Assembly: GCF_001425785.1 (NCBI RefSeq)
Contig: NZ_LMDI01000003.1
Location: forward strand, 130,170 to 194,169
Length of the DNA: 64,000 nt
Reading direction: 5' to 3'
Origin: Rhizobacter sp. Root1221
Lineage (GTDB): Bacteria; Pseudomonadota; Gammaproteobacteria; Burkholderiales; Burkholderiaceae_C
Shown here: positions 44,140 through 51,984 of the stretch, in pieces
Layout of the letters: each line of letters starts with the position of its first letter
Position numbering within the stretch: position 1 is the first letter of the stretch
Notes under the pieces: model-generated
Told to the model about the DNA's origin: nothing
Databases searched by the model: none
Seen by the model: the letters and a program-made list of their open reading frames with translations, nothing else
Translations under genes and position numbers: made by a program

Positions 44140-45174
44140 ATGCCCTTCCCCATCACCATCACGCGCAGCGTTTCGTCCGCGCCACGATTCACCCGCTTCG
44201 CCGCCGCAACGTTCATCGCGATCGCATCCTGGAGCGCCGCAGCGGCCCCCGGTGCAAGTGACGCGCCGGTCACGCCCGCCGTTGGCGTGCGCACCGTCGC
44301 GGCAACCCCAACGGCCCCGGCGATGGTGCTCTGGTACCCCACCCGCACGGCCGAAGTGCCGTTCACGCTGGGCACCACGCGCATCACCGGCGCCCGCGAC
44401 GCGCCCCCCACGGCAGGTCCGTACCCCTTGGTGGTCTTCTCGCACGGCTCGGGGGGCACGCACCTGAGCCATTGGAAAACCGCGCACCACCTCGCCGCCC
44501 ACGGCCACCTGGTCGCCACGTTGCTGCATGCCGGGGACAACGCCATGGACCCGGGCGGAAGTTCTTCGCTTGAAGTCTGGCAGTCGAGACCCATCGAATG
44601 GCGGTCCGGACTGGACGCGGTGCTGGCATCTCCTTTGGGCCCGTTGGTGGATCGCAACCGGATCGCCGCGGCCGGTTTTTCAGCGGGTGGCTACACCGCG
44701 CTGGCCGTCGGGGGTGCGCGGCCCTCGTCCCGAGCCTTGGCCACGTACTGCACACACCACCGCAGCGGGGACGTGATGTGTCCGCCTGCGGCCATGCCCC
44801 TCTGGGGCAGGATCGCCGGGTGGTTCGGCGAGCCGGCCGAACAACTCGGGGACACACGCGACCACCGTGTCCGGGCCGTCGTGGCCGTGGCCCCGGTTGG
44901 CTCGGCGCTGTTTCCGGCCGAAGGACTGAAGTCGCTCGACCTGCCGACGCTGCTCATCAAGGCCAGCAATGACACCACACTCCCCTACCCGAACGACGCG
45001 AGATACGTCTGGGAGGTGGTGCGCCCCCGCGCGGAGTATATCGAACTGCCGGGCCGTCACGAGGCCTTCCTGTCGCGACCGTCCGCACCGGAAGAACCCG
45101 GCATGCTGGCAGCAAGCAACCAGGCCATCACCGAGTTCCTGGAGCGCACCTGGCGGGACTCTTCAAGGCATTGA
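44140..45174 (+). CDS. Exported dienelactone-hydrolase-like serine hydrolase
   Basis: A 344-residue protein with an N-terminal signal peptide ending near SAAAAPGA. The alpha/beta-hydrolase core shows VVFSHGSGG (oxyanion), nucleophile GFSAGG, acid region LIKASNDTTLP and late His in LPGRHEAF. It resembles the predicted dienelactone hydrolase group (COG4188) and PAF-acetylhydrolase-like enzymes. ATG at 44140 gives a normal signal peptide. It stands alone between the eCIS end and folA. The substrate is unknown. Confidence 0.8.
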   Translation: MPFPITITRSVSSAPRFTRFAAATFIAIASWSAAAAPGASDAPVTPAVGVRTVAATPTAPAMVLWYPTRTAEVPFTLGTTRITGARDAPPTAGPYPLVVFSHGSGGTHLSHWKTAHHLAAHGHLVATLLHAGDNAMDPGGSSSLEVWQSRPIEWRSGLDAVLASPLGPLVDRNRIAAAGFSAGGYTALAVGGARPSSRALATYCTHHRSGDVMCPPAAMPLWGRIAGWFGEPAEQLGDTRDHRVRAVVAVAPVGSALFPAEGLKSLDLPTLLIKASNDTTLPYPNDARYVWEVVRPRAEYIELPGRHEAFLSRPSAPEEPGMLAASNQAITEFLERTWRDSSRH

Positions 45175-45213
45175 GAGCCGATCCGCTCCGCCTTCCCGGC
45201 TAAGATGGCTCCC

Positions 45214-45723
45214 ATGCGACTCACCCTGATTGCCGCCGTCGGCCGCAACCTTGAAATCGGCCGCGGCAACGACCTGATCTGGCGCACCCGCGAAGACCAG
45301 CTCCATTTCAAGCACACCACGATGGGCCACCCCGTCGTGATGGGCCGCAAGACGTGGGACTCGCTGCCGGAACGCTTCCGCCCGCTGCCGGGCCGGCGCA
45401 ACATCGTCGTGTCCCGCTCGCCGGGGTGGGCCGGTACCGGTGCGGAACACGCGGCCTCGCTCGACGCCGCCCTCGCGCTGGCCGGTGACGCGCCGCAGGT
45501 GTTCGTGATGGGCGGTGCGCAGCTGTATGCCCTGGCCCTGCCACGTGCTGACGAGCTGGTACTCACCGAGGTGGATGCCGAGTTCGAGGCCGATGCGTTT
45601 TTCCCGGCGTGGGACCGGTCGGCATTCGACGAGGTTTCCCGCGAAACCCACACCGATCCCGACGGCCGGCCCTACGCGTTCGTCACGTACCGGCGCAAGC
45701 CCGGCGTCACCGCCGCGGCATGA
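45214..45723 (+). CDS. folA: Dihydrofolate reductase
   Basis: A 169-residue cytosolic enzyme regenerating tetrahydrofolate with NADPH. Signatures are LIAAVGRNLEIGRGNDLIW, the catalytic Asp in REDQLHFKHTT, VVMGRKTWDSL, GRRNIVVSR and VMGGAQLYALAL. The start at 45214 matches the usual N-terminus; an in-frame ATG lies at 45205. A TAAGAT hexamer at 45201-45206 ends 7 bp before 45214 and could drive a leaderless mRNA. It works with ThyA, which oxidises folate to dihydrofolate, yet thyA is 36 kb away. Confidence 0.96.
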   Translation: MRLTLIAAVGRNLEIGRGNDLIWRTREDQLHFKHTTMGHPVVMGRKTWDSLPERFRPLPGRRNIVVSRSPGWAGTGAEHAASLDAALALAGDAPQVFVMGGAQLYALALPRADELVLTEVDAEFEADAFFPAWDRSAFDEVSRETHTDPDGRPYAFVTYRRKPGVTAAA

Positions 45724-45732
45724 GGCGCGCCC

Positions 45733-46314
45733 ATGAGCGAACGTGCCGCGCTCGGTGACCTGCTGAATGGGAGCACCCTCCCGGAGTGGCCACGTGTGGC
45801 CGAGGCCATGACCGTGCGCCAGGTGATGGCGGGCGCCACCGTGTTCCGGCAGGACGAGGTGCAGCCGCACGTGTACGGCGTGCGCCACGGCCTGGTCAAG
45901 CTCTGCTACCTCGACCTGCACGGCAACGAATGGATCAAGTCCTTCGTGGGCGAGGGTGGTTTTTTTGCGAGCCTGGTGGCACTGGCCCCCGGGGGCCGCA
46001 CGAGTTTCATGGCCGTGGCGCTGGAAGATTCGACGCTCGAGCGCGTGGACCACGCGTTGCTGGACGACCTCGCCAGCCGCCACCTCGCCTGGTCACGCGC
46101 ACTGCACGCGCTGATGATGGCCCATTCGATCCGCAAGGAACAACGCGAGCGCGAACTGCTGACCTTGTCGGCCGAGGCGCGCTACAGGGCCTTCCTGGAA
46201 ACACACCCCGACCTCGCGATGCGCATTCCACAGAAGGACCTGGCCCGGCACCTGGGCGTGACACCCGTGGGCCTGAACCGCATCGTGCGGCGGGTGCGCG
46301 AAACGGGCGGCTGA
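45733..46314 (+). CDS. Crp/Fnr-family transcriptional regulator
   Basis: A 193-residue protein 9 bp after folA. The N-terminal cyclic-nucleotide-binding fold (AGATVFRQDEVQPHVYGVRHGLVKLCYL and EGGFFASLVAL) is followed by a helix and a C-terminal HTH (RIPQKDLARHLGVTPVGLNRIVRRVRE). There is no Fnr-type Cys cluster, so an oxygen-sensing iron-sulfur role is unlikely. It is probably co-transcribed with folA. Ligand and targets are unknown. Confidence 0.88.
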   Translation: MSERAALGDLLNGSTLPEWPRVAEAMTVRQVMAGATVFRQDEVQPHVYGVRHGLVKLCYLDLHGNEWIKSFVGEGGFFASLVALAPGGRTSFMAVALEDSTLERVDHALLDDLASRHLAWSRALHALMMAHSIRKEQRERELLTLSAEARYRAFLETHPDLAMRIPQKDLARHLGVTPVGLNRIVRRVRETGG

Positions 46315-46338
46315 CGCCGGCCCGCCCGAACGAACCGA

Positions 46339-46662
46339 TCACACGGGCCGAGGCACCCGCGCCAGCAGCGGCGCGAGCCAGTGCGGGCGCCAGGCGAGCG
46401 TGAAGGCCACCAACAGGGCCCCGCCCGCCAAGGCCATCACCCACACCAGCGCGGCCATCGACGCGTGGTCGGCACCCAGGCACAACCACAGCGACACCGC
46501 CAGGCTCACCGCGCCCAGCACGCGCAGCCGCGTCACGGTGCCCGCTGGCCGAGGGCTATCGCCGAACACCTGCGACCAGTGCACGTCCATCGCCAGGGCG
46601 AGCCAGCCCAGGCCGGCCACGCTGGCGGCCAGCGCGGCAACGAGCTTCAGGATCTCATGCAC
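46339..46662 (-). CDS. DUF3325 family membrane protein
   Basis: A 107-residue protein with three or four TM segments. It fits DUF3325, a small membrane protein found beside PepSY and DUF3649 genes in iron-uptake operons of beta-proteobacteria: LGWLALAMDVHWSQVFG, then RLRVLGAVSLAVSLWLCLGAD. Its start overlaps the PepSY gene stop by 8 bp, so it is the third gene of the operon. Confidence 0.75.
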   Translation of the reverse strand: MHEILKLVAALAASVAGLGWLALAMDVHWSQVFGDSPRPAGTVTRLRVLGAVSLAVSLWLCLGADHASMAALVWVMALAGGALLVAFTLAWRPHWLAPLLARVPRPV

Positions 46663-48322
46663 GGGCGGCCTCCGTTCCCGAGGACACCACCGCGGCGGAC
46701 GCCACCGGCTCGCGCTGCTTCAACTTGCGCACGGCCAGCACGGCCAGCGCGGCGCCCGCCAGCATCACCAGGTCGACACCGGCCACGGGCCAGTACCCCG
46801 CGCCGATGGTGCGCACCAGGTGGTCGCCGGTGGTGGCCCAGTTCAGCAGCACCGCCAGCACGGCCAGCGCCGCGACGGCCCAGCACTGCTCGCGCCATGC
46901 CGGCGCCACACGCGCCTGTGCCACGGGTGCGGTGCGCCACAGGCCATGCGCGAAGGCCATCACCCAGGTGCCCCAGAAGATGTATTGCTCCCAGTCGCCA
47001 CGTGCCGGCAGGTTGTCGGGCAGCAGGCGGTTGCCGATCATCATGCCCAGCGTGGCGATGAGGGTGCCCGTCACCGTGGACACGGCGAACCCGTCGACCC
47101 AGCGCGAGGCGCTCACACCTTGCCTGGCATGCTGGCGCTTGCGCTTTTCCACGTAGAAGATGAACCCGGTGGCGATGCACACGCAGCCGGCCATGCCCCC
47201 CATGAAGTAGAACCAGCGCAGCAGCCAGTGGCGGAAGTGCTGCAGGTGCAGCCCCGTGAGGAAATCGTTGATGCCCGCCACCACCGTGGCCGGCGGGTCC
47301 ATGTGGATCACGTCGCCGGTGGCGGCCTTGAAGTGAATGCCCTCCCCCATGACCGTGACGCGGTCGGTGCCGGCACGGTACACGCTCACGTAGGCGTTGG
47401 TGTCACCCGGGTGCTGCACGGCAACGAAACCCACCTCCCCCGCCATGCCCTTGGCGGCCCAGCGCCGTTGCGCCTCCGCCACCATGGCATCCACCGACAC
47501 CAGCGTGCCGGCCACCCCGGCGGGTTTGGCCGGCAGGCCCAGGGCCTTGGCCTCCTGCACCTCGTGCAGTTCGTGGAGCGGCTCCAGTTGGCTGTGCGTG
47601 ACGGGGAAGTAGATGCCGCCGAAGATCACGAGCCCGGACAGCGCGAAGATGAAGTGGAACGGCAGCGCCACGACCCCGGTGAGGTTGTGCAGGTCGAGCG
47701 TGCTGCGCTGGGTGTGCTTGCGCGGCCGGAACGTGAAGATCTCGCGAAAGATCTTGCGGTGCATCACCACGCCGCTGACCAGCGCCACGAGCATGACGAG
47801 CGCTGCAAAACCCACCACCCAGTAGCCGAGGTTCAACCACTCGAGGTGCAGGCTGTAGTGCATCGGGTAGAAGAACCGGCTGCCCACCTTGAGGCGGTCG
47901 TCGGGCAGGCTGGCGCCCGAACGCGGATCGATCGTGCGGATGCCGAACACCGCGTCGTCCGGGTTCTTCGCGTTCGGCAGGCCGAACTCGACGAACATGT
48001 CGAGCACGGGGTCGCGGTGGGTGGTGTACGCGCCCCAACGGCGCATGGGCAGTTGTTCGGGCAGCACGCCGTTGACACGGCCGCGCGCGTCTTCGAGTGC
48101 GGCGCGGTCGGGTTTCATGCCCTGGAACACCGGCAGCAGCATCTTGTCGAACGACGGCATGGGCTGGGGCGCGAACCGCGTCTCGGGAATCGCCCAGCGG
48201 TCGATCTCGCGGTCGAACACGGACAGCGATCCGAAGAAGAACACCACCACCAGCACGAACCCGAGCACCAGGCCGAACCACGTATGCAACCAGGCCATCG
48301 TCAGCCGGAAGTTCTGGAACAC
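46655..48322 (-). CDS. PepSY-associated transmembrane protein (iron-uptake operon)
   Basis: A 555-residue inner-membrane protein. The GTG at 48322 was chosen because AAGGAG lies 8 nt upstream and the product opens FQNFRLTMAWLHTWFGLVLG, as in the family; an ATG ten codons later is the alternative. It has PepSY-TM features: LHTWFGLVLGFVLVVVFF, RSTLDLHNLTGVVALPFHFIFALSGL and HLQHFRHWLLRWFYFMGGMAG. Such proteins are thought to act in ferric-siderophore reduction. It lies between DUF3649 and DUF3325 genes behind a Fur-box-like site. Confidence 0.87.
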   Translation of the reverse strand: MFQNFRLTMAWLHTWFGLVLGFVLVVVFFFGSLSVFDREIDRWAIPETRFAPQPMPSFDKMLLPVFQGMKPDRAALEDARGRVNGVLPEQLPMRRWGAYTTHRDPVLDMFVEFGLPNAKNPDDAVFGIRTIDPRSGASLPDDRLKVGSRFFYPMHYSLHLEWLNLGYWVVGFAALVMLVALVSGVVMHRKIFREIFTFRPRKHTQRSTLDLHNLTGVVALPFHFIFALSGLVIFGGIYFPVTHSQLEPLHELHEVQEAKALGLPAKPAGVAGTLVSVDAMVAEAQRRWAAKGMAGEVGFVAVQHPGDTNAYVSVYRAGTDRVTVMGEGIHFKAATGDVIHMDPPATVVAGINDFLTGLHLQHFRHWLLRWFYFMGGMAGCVCIATGFIFYVEKRKRQHARQGVSASRWVDGFAVSTVTGTLIATLGMMIGNRLLPDNLPARGDWEQYIFWGTWVMAFAHGLWRTAPVAQARVAPAWREQCWAVAALAVLAVLLNWATTGDHLVRTIGAGYWPVAGVDLVMLAGAALAVLAVRKLKQREPVASAAVVSSGTEAARA

Positions 48323-48347
48323 GGGAGAGACTCCTTCAGCGAACGGG

Positions 48348-48644
48348 TCAGAGCAGCGCGCGCTGCACGAGAGAGGCGGCACCCGCCATGAGCACCCCGC
48401 CCCCCGCCAGCACCAGCCACACGCGGGTGACACTGCCCGCGGCAAATGCCCAGCAGAACATGGTGAGGAACACGAGGAACCCGACGATGTAGCTCAGCGC
48501 CTCGGCATCGTGGAATGGCATGCCCGCGGCAAACAGCACGCCCATGCCGAGGGCGATGAACCCCCACGTGAAGGCATAACCCCCGAAGACCCCGGCCGCG
48601 ATGCGGGAGGCCACCTGGAGGCGGGAGACGGCACGGGTAGACAT
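48348..48644 (-). CDS. DUF3649 family membrane protein
   Basis: A 98-residue protein with three TM segments: ASRIAAGVFGGYAFTWGFIAL, AEALSYIVGFLVFLTMFCWAFAAG and the C-terminal VWLVLAGGGVLMAGAASL. This matches DUF3649, a small companion of PepSY iron-uptake proteins. It is the first gene of the operon, starting 16 bp after a Fur-box-like sequence on the same strand. Confidence 0.82.
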   Translation of the reverse strand: MSTRAVSRLQVASRIAAGVFGGYAFTWGFIALGMGVLFAAGMPFHDAEALSYIVGFLVFLTMFCWAFAAGSVTRVWLVLAGGGVLMAGAASLVQRALL

Positions 48645-48659
48645 GGGCGATCAGGTGCA

Positions 48660-48678
48660 AATAAGAGGCATTCTCAAT
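48660..48678 (-). promoter_or_regulatory. Fur-box-like site before the DUF3649-PepSY operon
   Basis: On the minus strand the 19-mer ATTGAGAATGCCTCTTATT agrees at 14 positions with the common form AATGAGAATCATTCTCATT. It sits 16 bp before the DUF3649 start, where a Fur repressor would block transcription under iron-rich conditions. Confidence 0.65.
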
Positions 48679-48738
48679 TATGCACACATCGGTGCCGGCA
48701 GCCAACTCCGTTGCCGGTCGAGGGTCATGGCGCGGGGT

Positions 48739-49146
48739 TCAACCTGGCGGCACCCGCACGCGGCAGCGCTCACCCACCGGCCCGGACTGCGCGAGCCCCC
48801 ACCCGGTCAAGGCCGCATCGAGCTGGCGCACGCGGGCCGGATCGTCCGCGAGCCAGCCGACCAGGCGTTCGGCATTCTCGTGGCAGGGGCAATGGTGCAA
48901 GGCGTCGAAGAGCAGCCGGCCGGTGCCGCCACGGTGTGCCGCGAGCGGCGCCCGCCCCTGCAGCGCCGCGCCGGACAACGCCCACAGCGTCAGCGCCGCA
49001 TCGAACGACACGGTGTGCGACGGATGCTGCCGCAACCACTGCGCCAGGGCCATGACACGCGCCGGGCTCGGCTCGTCCCGCAGGGCGAGGTACAAGGTCC
49101 AGGCGGCCCCGGAGGTTGCAGGCCGCACCTGCGAACCCACCGCCAT
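48739..49146 (-). CDS. Hypothetical protein, possibly related to FecR N-terminal (DUF4880) domains
   Basis: A 135-residue protein starting 2 bp after the exporter stop on the same strand. The segment ARVMALAQWLRQHPSHTVSFDAALTLWALSG resembles the DUF4880 pattern of FecR-like anti-sigma factors (WLxxxPxHxxxFxxAxxLW), but no FecR sensor domain, TM helix or ECF sigma gene is nearby. The second half has CPCHENAERLVGWLADDPA. The function is unknown; it is probably co-expressed with the exporter. Confidence 0.55.
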   Translation of the reverse strand: MAVGSQVRPATSGAAWTLYLALRDEPSPARVMALAQWLRQHPSHTVSFDAALTLWALSGAALQGRAPLAAHRGGTGRLLFDALHHCPCHENAERLVGWLADDPARVRQLDAALTGWGLAQSGPVGERCRVRVPPG

Positions 49147-49148
49147 CG

Positions 49149-50822
49149 TCAGGCCACCAGGCTGTCCTGGTGCGACTCGGCCACCGCGTCCTCGTGCAGG
49201 CGCCCGGCGTGCATGCGGAGCACCCGGTCGGCCAGGTGGAAGTAGCGGTCGTCGTGCGAGATCACCACGAGGAGGTGACCCTTGTCGCGCAGCTCGGGCA
49301 ACAGTTCCGTGTAGAACAGGTGGCGGAACGTGGGGTCCTGGTCCGCGGCCCATTCATCGAACACCAGCACCGGCCGGCCCTCGAGGTACGCGTGCACCAG
49401 CGCGAGCCGCTTGCGCTGGCCCGTGGAAAGGTCGAGTGTCGTGAAGGCGCCGTCCTTCACGTTCACCTTGTGCGCGATCTCCAGCCGCTCGAGGTACGGC
49501 CGGGCCGCCTCGGGCAGCGTGGGCGCGAGGCCGGTGCCCACCAGGTCTTCGAACAGGTAGAAGTCGGAGAACACGGTTGTGAACAGCTGGCGGTAGTCGT
49601 CCCGGTTGGCGGGCGTGACCGGTTGGCCGTCGAGCAGCACGGCGCCTTCGTGGGGGGCGTACAGGCCCAGCAGCAGCTTGATCATCGTCGTCTTGCCCGA
49701 GCCGTTGTCGCCGACCACGAACACGAGCTCACCGGGCTGGAGGCGCACGTCGATGGGCCCCAGCTCGAACGCGGGCGCGCCTTCGGGTGCATCGAAGGCG
49801 TAGCGCACCCCGCGCAGCTCGATGCTGCGGGCCAGGCGCACATCGCTGGGCGGCCGGTCGAGGTGCAGGTGGGGTTCCGGGTTGGCGAACCGTGCGGACA
49901 GGTCCGCGACCCGTTCGAAGGCCACCTTCGCCCGGCCGGTGTTCGGCAGCGCGCCCACGATCTGGTCCACCGGCCCCTTGAGGAACAGCAGCACCAGCAC
50001 GAAGCCGCTCAGCACGGCCGGCTCCATCGCCTGGAAGGCCGCCCAGCCGAGGATCATGGCGATCAGCAGGAAGTACAGCGCCGAACCGAATGCCGTGGCG
50101 AGCACGTACGTGTTGATGGCGCGCCAGTTGATGTCGCGGATGGTGTCCACCGTGCGTTCGATCTGGCTGCCGAACACGTTCGCGCGGCGCGCACGGTGCA
50201 TGCGCAGCTCCTTCGCGCCCTCGCTGATGCCGCGGTAGGCCTTGTGCAGGTGTTCCTCGTGTTCCCGCGACTGCCAGAAGCCGGCCACCCCGCGGGCCTG
50301 CGCCACCAGCTGCAACGTGCCGCCGATGGCCAGCGCCACCACGAGCATGCCGAACAGCGGCAGCGACAGCATGGCCAGGTAGACGAGGCATCCGAGCGCG
50401 ATCGCCACCGAGATCAGCGTGGATGCGAGCATGAACGCGGCGTCGCTGATCATGTCGACGTCCTGCGTGAGGACCGGCATCAGGCGGTGCGTGCGGTAGC
50501 GCTCCAGGGCGTCGATGGGCGCGGAGAGGATCTTCTGGGCAAGCCCCTTGCGCACCTGCGCCACCAGCCGCTGGCCCACCAGGTTCGTGGAGATGTCGGA
50601 CACGGCGCGCCCGCACAGCGCCACTGCACACAGCGCGATGAACGTCAGCAGCAGGCCGCCTGCCAACCCGCCCGGACGGTGCAGCACCTCGTTGATCGTG
50701 GCCAGCAGGGCCACGGTGGACGCACCGGCCGCGATGCCGGTGACCGCCGACAGCAGCAGCCACGGCAAGAACGGTTTCAGCAAGCGCAACACCTCGGTGG
50801 CTTGGCCTTCGGATGGTTTCAT
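49149..50822 (-). CDS. Cyclic-peptide/siderophore ABC exporter (SyrD/PvdE type)
   Basis: A 557-residue fused permease-ATPase. After six TM helices the ATPase half has Walker A GDNGSGKTT, signature LSTGQRKRLALV and Walker B VLVFDEWAADQDP, the DEWAADQDP form being typical of the cyclic peptide transporter group that includes PvdE and SyrD. In pyoverdine producers PvdE moves the siderophore precursor into the periplasm. Context with the NRPS and hydroxamate genes supports siderophore export. The start at 50822 follows GGAAAG; longer readings are not protein-like. Confidence 0.9.
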   Translation of the reverse strand: MKPSEGQATEVLRLLKPFLPWLLLSAVTGIAAGASTVALLATINEVLHRPGGLAGGLLLTFIALCAVALCGRAVSDISTNLVGQRLVAQVRKGLAQKILSAPIDALERYRTHRLMPVLTQDVDMISDAAFMLASTLISVAIALGCLVYLAMLSLPLFGMLVVALAIGGTLQLVAQARGVAGFWQSREHEEHLHKAYRGISEGAKELRMHRARRANVFGSQIERTVDTIRDINWRAINTYVLATAFGSALYFLLIAMILGWAAFQAMEPAVLSGFVLVLLFLKGPVDQIVGALPNTGRAKVAFERVADLSARFANPEPHLHLDRPPSDVRLARSIELRGVRYAFDAPEGAPAFELGPIDVRLQPGELVFVVGDNGSGKTTMIKLLLGLYAPHEGAVLLDGQPVTPANRDDYRQLFTTVFSDFYLFEDLVGTGLAPTLPEAARPYLERLEIAHKVNVKDGAFTTLDLSTGQRKRLALVHAYLEGRPVLVFDEWAADQDPTFRHLFYTELLPELRDKGHLLVVISHDDRYFHLADRVLRMHAGRLHEDAVAESHQDSLVA

Positions 50823-50878
50823 GGGAGGTTCTTTCCGCCGCAGGGGCAACACCGGACATGTGATTGACGGACTCGGCC

Positions 50879-50911
50879 GGCGAATGTTCAACCGCACGCT
50901 GAACATTCGCC
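50879..50911. repeat. 12-bp perfect inverted repeat in a divergent promoter region
   Basis: GGCGAATGTTCA (50879-50890) and TGAACATTCGCC (50900-50911) are exact complements around a 9-bp centre. It lies between the divergent exporter (start 50822) and esterase (start 50964). No T-run follows on either side. It is likely an operator for a dimeric regulator or a strong hairpin; no similar sequence was noticed elsewhere in the window. Confidence 0.7.
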
Positions 50912-50963
50912 CGGCGAATCCGTCTCGGTGGTGGTACGGCCCGCATCCACCCCAAGGTACCCC

Positions 50964-51932
50964 ATGCCACTGCACCCCGATCTCGACGCATTCCTCGAGC
51001 TGGCCGCCGCCGCGCCAAAACCCCTGAGCGAGATGACCGCGGCCGACGCACGCATCGCCTACAACCGCAGCACGCTGGCGCTCGACACTCCCGGCCCGCG
51101 CGTGCCCGTCGAGCAGCTCCAGTTCGCCGGCCGCGACGGGGGAACGGTCCAGGCCCGCTTGTACCGCGGCTTGTACCGCGGACCGGCCACAGGCGCGGCG
51201 CCGGTGCTGCTGTTTTTCCACGGTGGCGGTTATGTGCTCGGTGACCTGGACTCACACGACTCGCTGTGCCGAACCCTCGCGCAGGAGACGCCCTGCGCCG
51301 TGCTCGCCATCGACTACCGGCGCGCCCCGGAGCACCGGTTTCCCGCCGCATTCCACGACGCCGAAGACGCCTACGCGTGGCTGCTGCGGCACGGGACGGA
51401 CCACGGCCTGGACACGGCCCGCGTGGCGGTGGGTGGCGACAGCGTGGGCGGCACGCTCGCCACGGCCCTTTGCATCTCCGCCCGCGAGGCGGGCCTGCCA
51501 CTGCCCCGGCACCAGTTGCTGCTGTACCCGTGCACGGCGGCCCAGCAGGACAGCGCATCCCATCGCCGCCTCGAGCGCGGCTTCCTGCTCGAACGCCGCA
51601 CGCTGCAGTGGATGTTCGGGCAGTACCTGCGGGACGACCGCGACCGGCTGGACTGGCGTTTCGCCCCGCTGCAGGCGCACGACCTGCGCGGTCTGCCACC
51701 GGTGACCCTCGCCCTGGCCGAATACGACCCGCTCGTGGACGAGGGGCACCAGTACGCGGACCGCCTGCGCGACGCGGGCGTGCCGGTGAACCTGCACGTC
51801 CACGCCGGCATGGTCCACGACTTCGCCCGCCTCGGCAACGTCGTCGCGGAAGCCGGCACGTTGCGTCTGCAGCTGGCCCACGCGCTCGGCGCCGCGTTGA
51901 ACAAATCCTGCGTGGCGCCGTCTTGTCCGTGA
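50964..51932 (+). CDS. HSL-family alpha/beta esterase in the siderophore region
   Basis: A 322-residue enzyme. Family signatures are LFFHGGGYVLGDLDSHD (HGGG oxyanion), YRRAPEHRFPAA, nucleophile GGDSVGG, acid EYDPLVDEG and His in GMVHDFARL. The N-terminal LYRGLYRG is due to a perfect 12-bp tandem duplication (51158-51181). Position in the siderophore locus suggests tailoring or hydrolysis of the peptide, or a role of the missing thioesterase, but this is inference. AAGGTAC lies just upstream of the ATG. Confidence 0.85.
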   Translation: MPLHPDLDAFLELAAAAPKPLSEMTAADARIAYNRSTLALDTPGPRVPVEQLQFAGRDGGTVQARLYRGLYRGPATGAAPVLLFFHGGGYVLGDLDSHDSLCRTLAQETPCAVLAIDYRRAPEHRFPAAFHDAEDAYAWLLRHGTDHGLDTARVAVGGDSVGGTLATALCISAREAGLPLPRHQLLLYPCTAAQQDSASHRRLERGFLLERRTLQWMFGQYLRDDRDRLDWRFAPLQAHDLRGLPPVTLALAEYDPLVDEGHQYADRLRDAGVPVNLHVHAGMVHDFARLGNVVAEAGTLRLQLAHALGAALNKSCVAPSCP

Positions 51933-51984
51933 ACGGGCTCTCGGGCCCCAGGTTCTTCCCACACGCCCCCACCGACCGAGCGCC

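Noticed and set aside
9013..45213. Direct repeats or tRNA att sites bounding the proposed island
   Set aside because: No tRNA fragment, integrase gene or convincing direct repeat was seen near 9013 or 44050-45200 by eye.
48739..49146. Functional FecR anti-sigma factor
   Set aside because: Only a DUF4880-like helix pattern is seen. The TM helix and periplasmic sensor domain are absent, no sigma gene is adjacent, and the receptor lacks the signalling domain.
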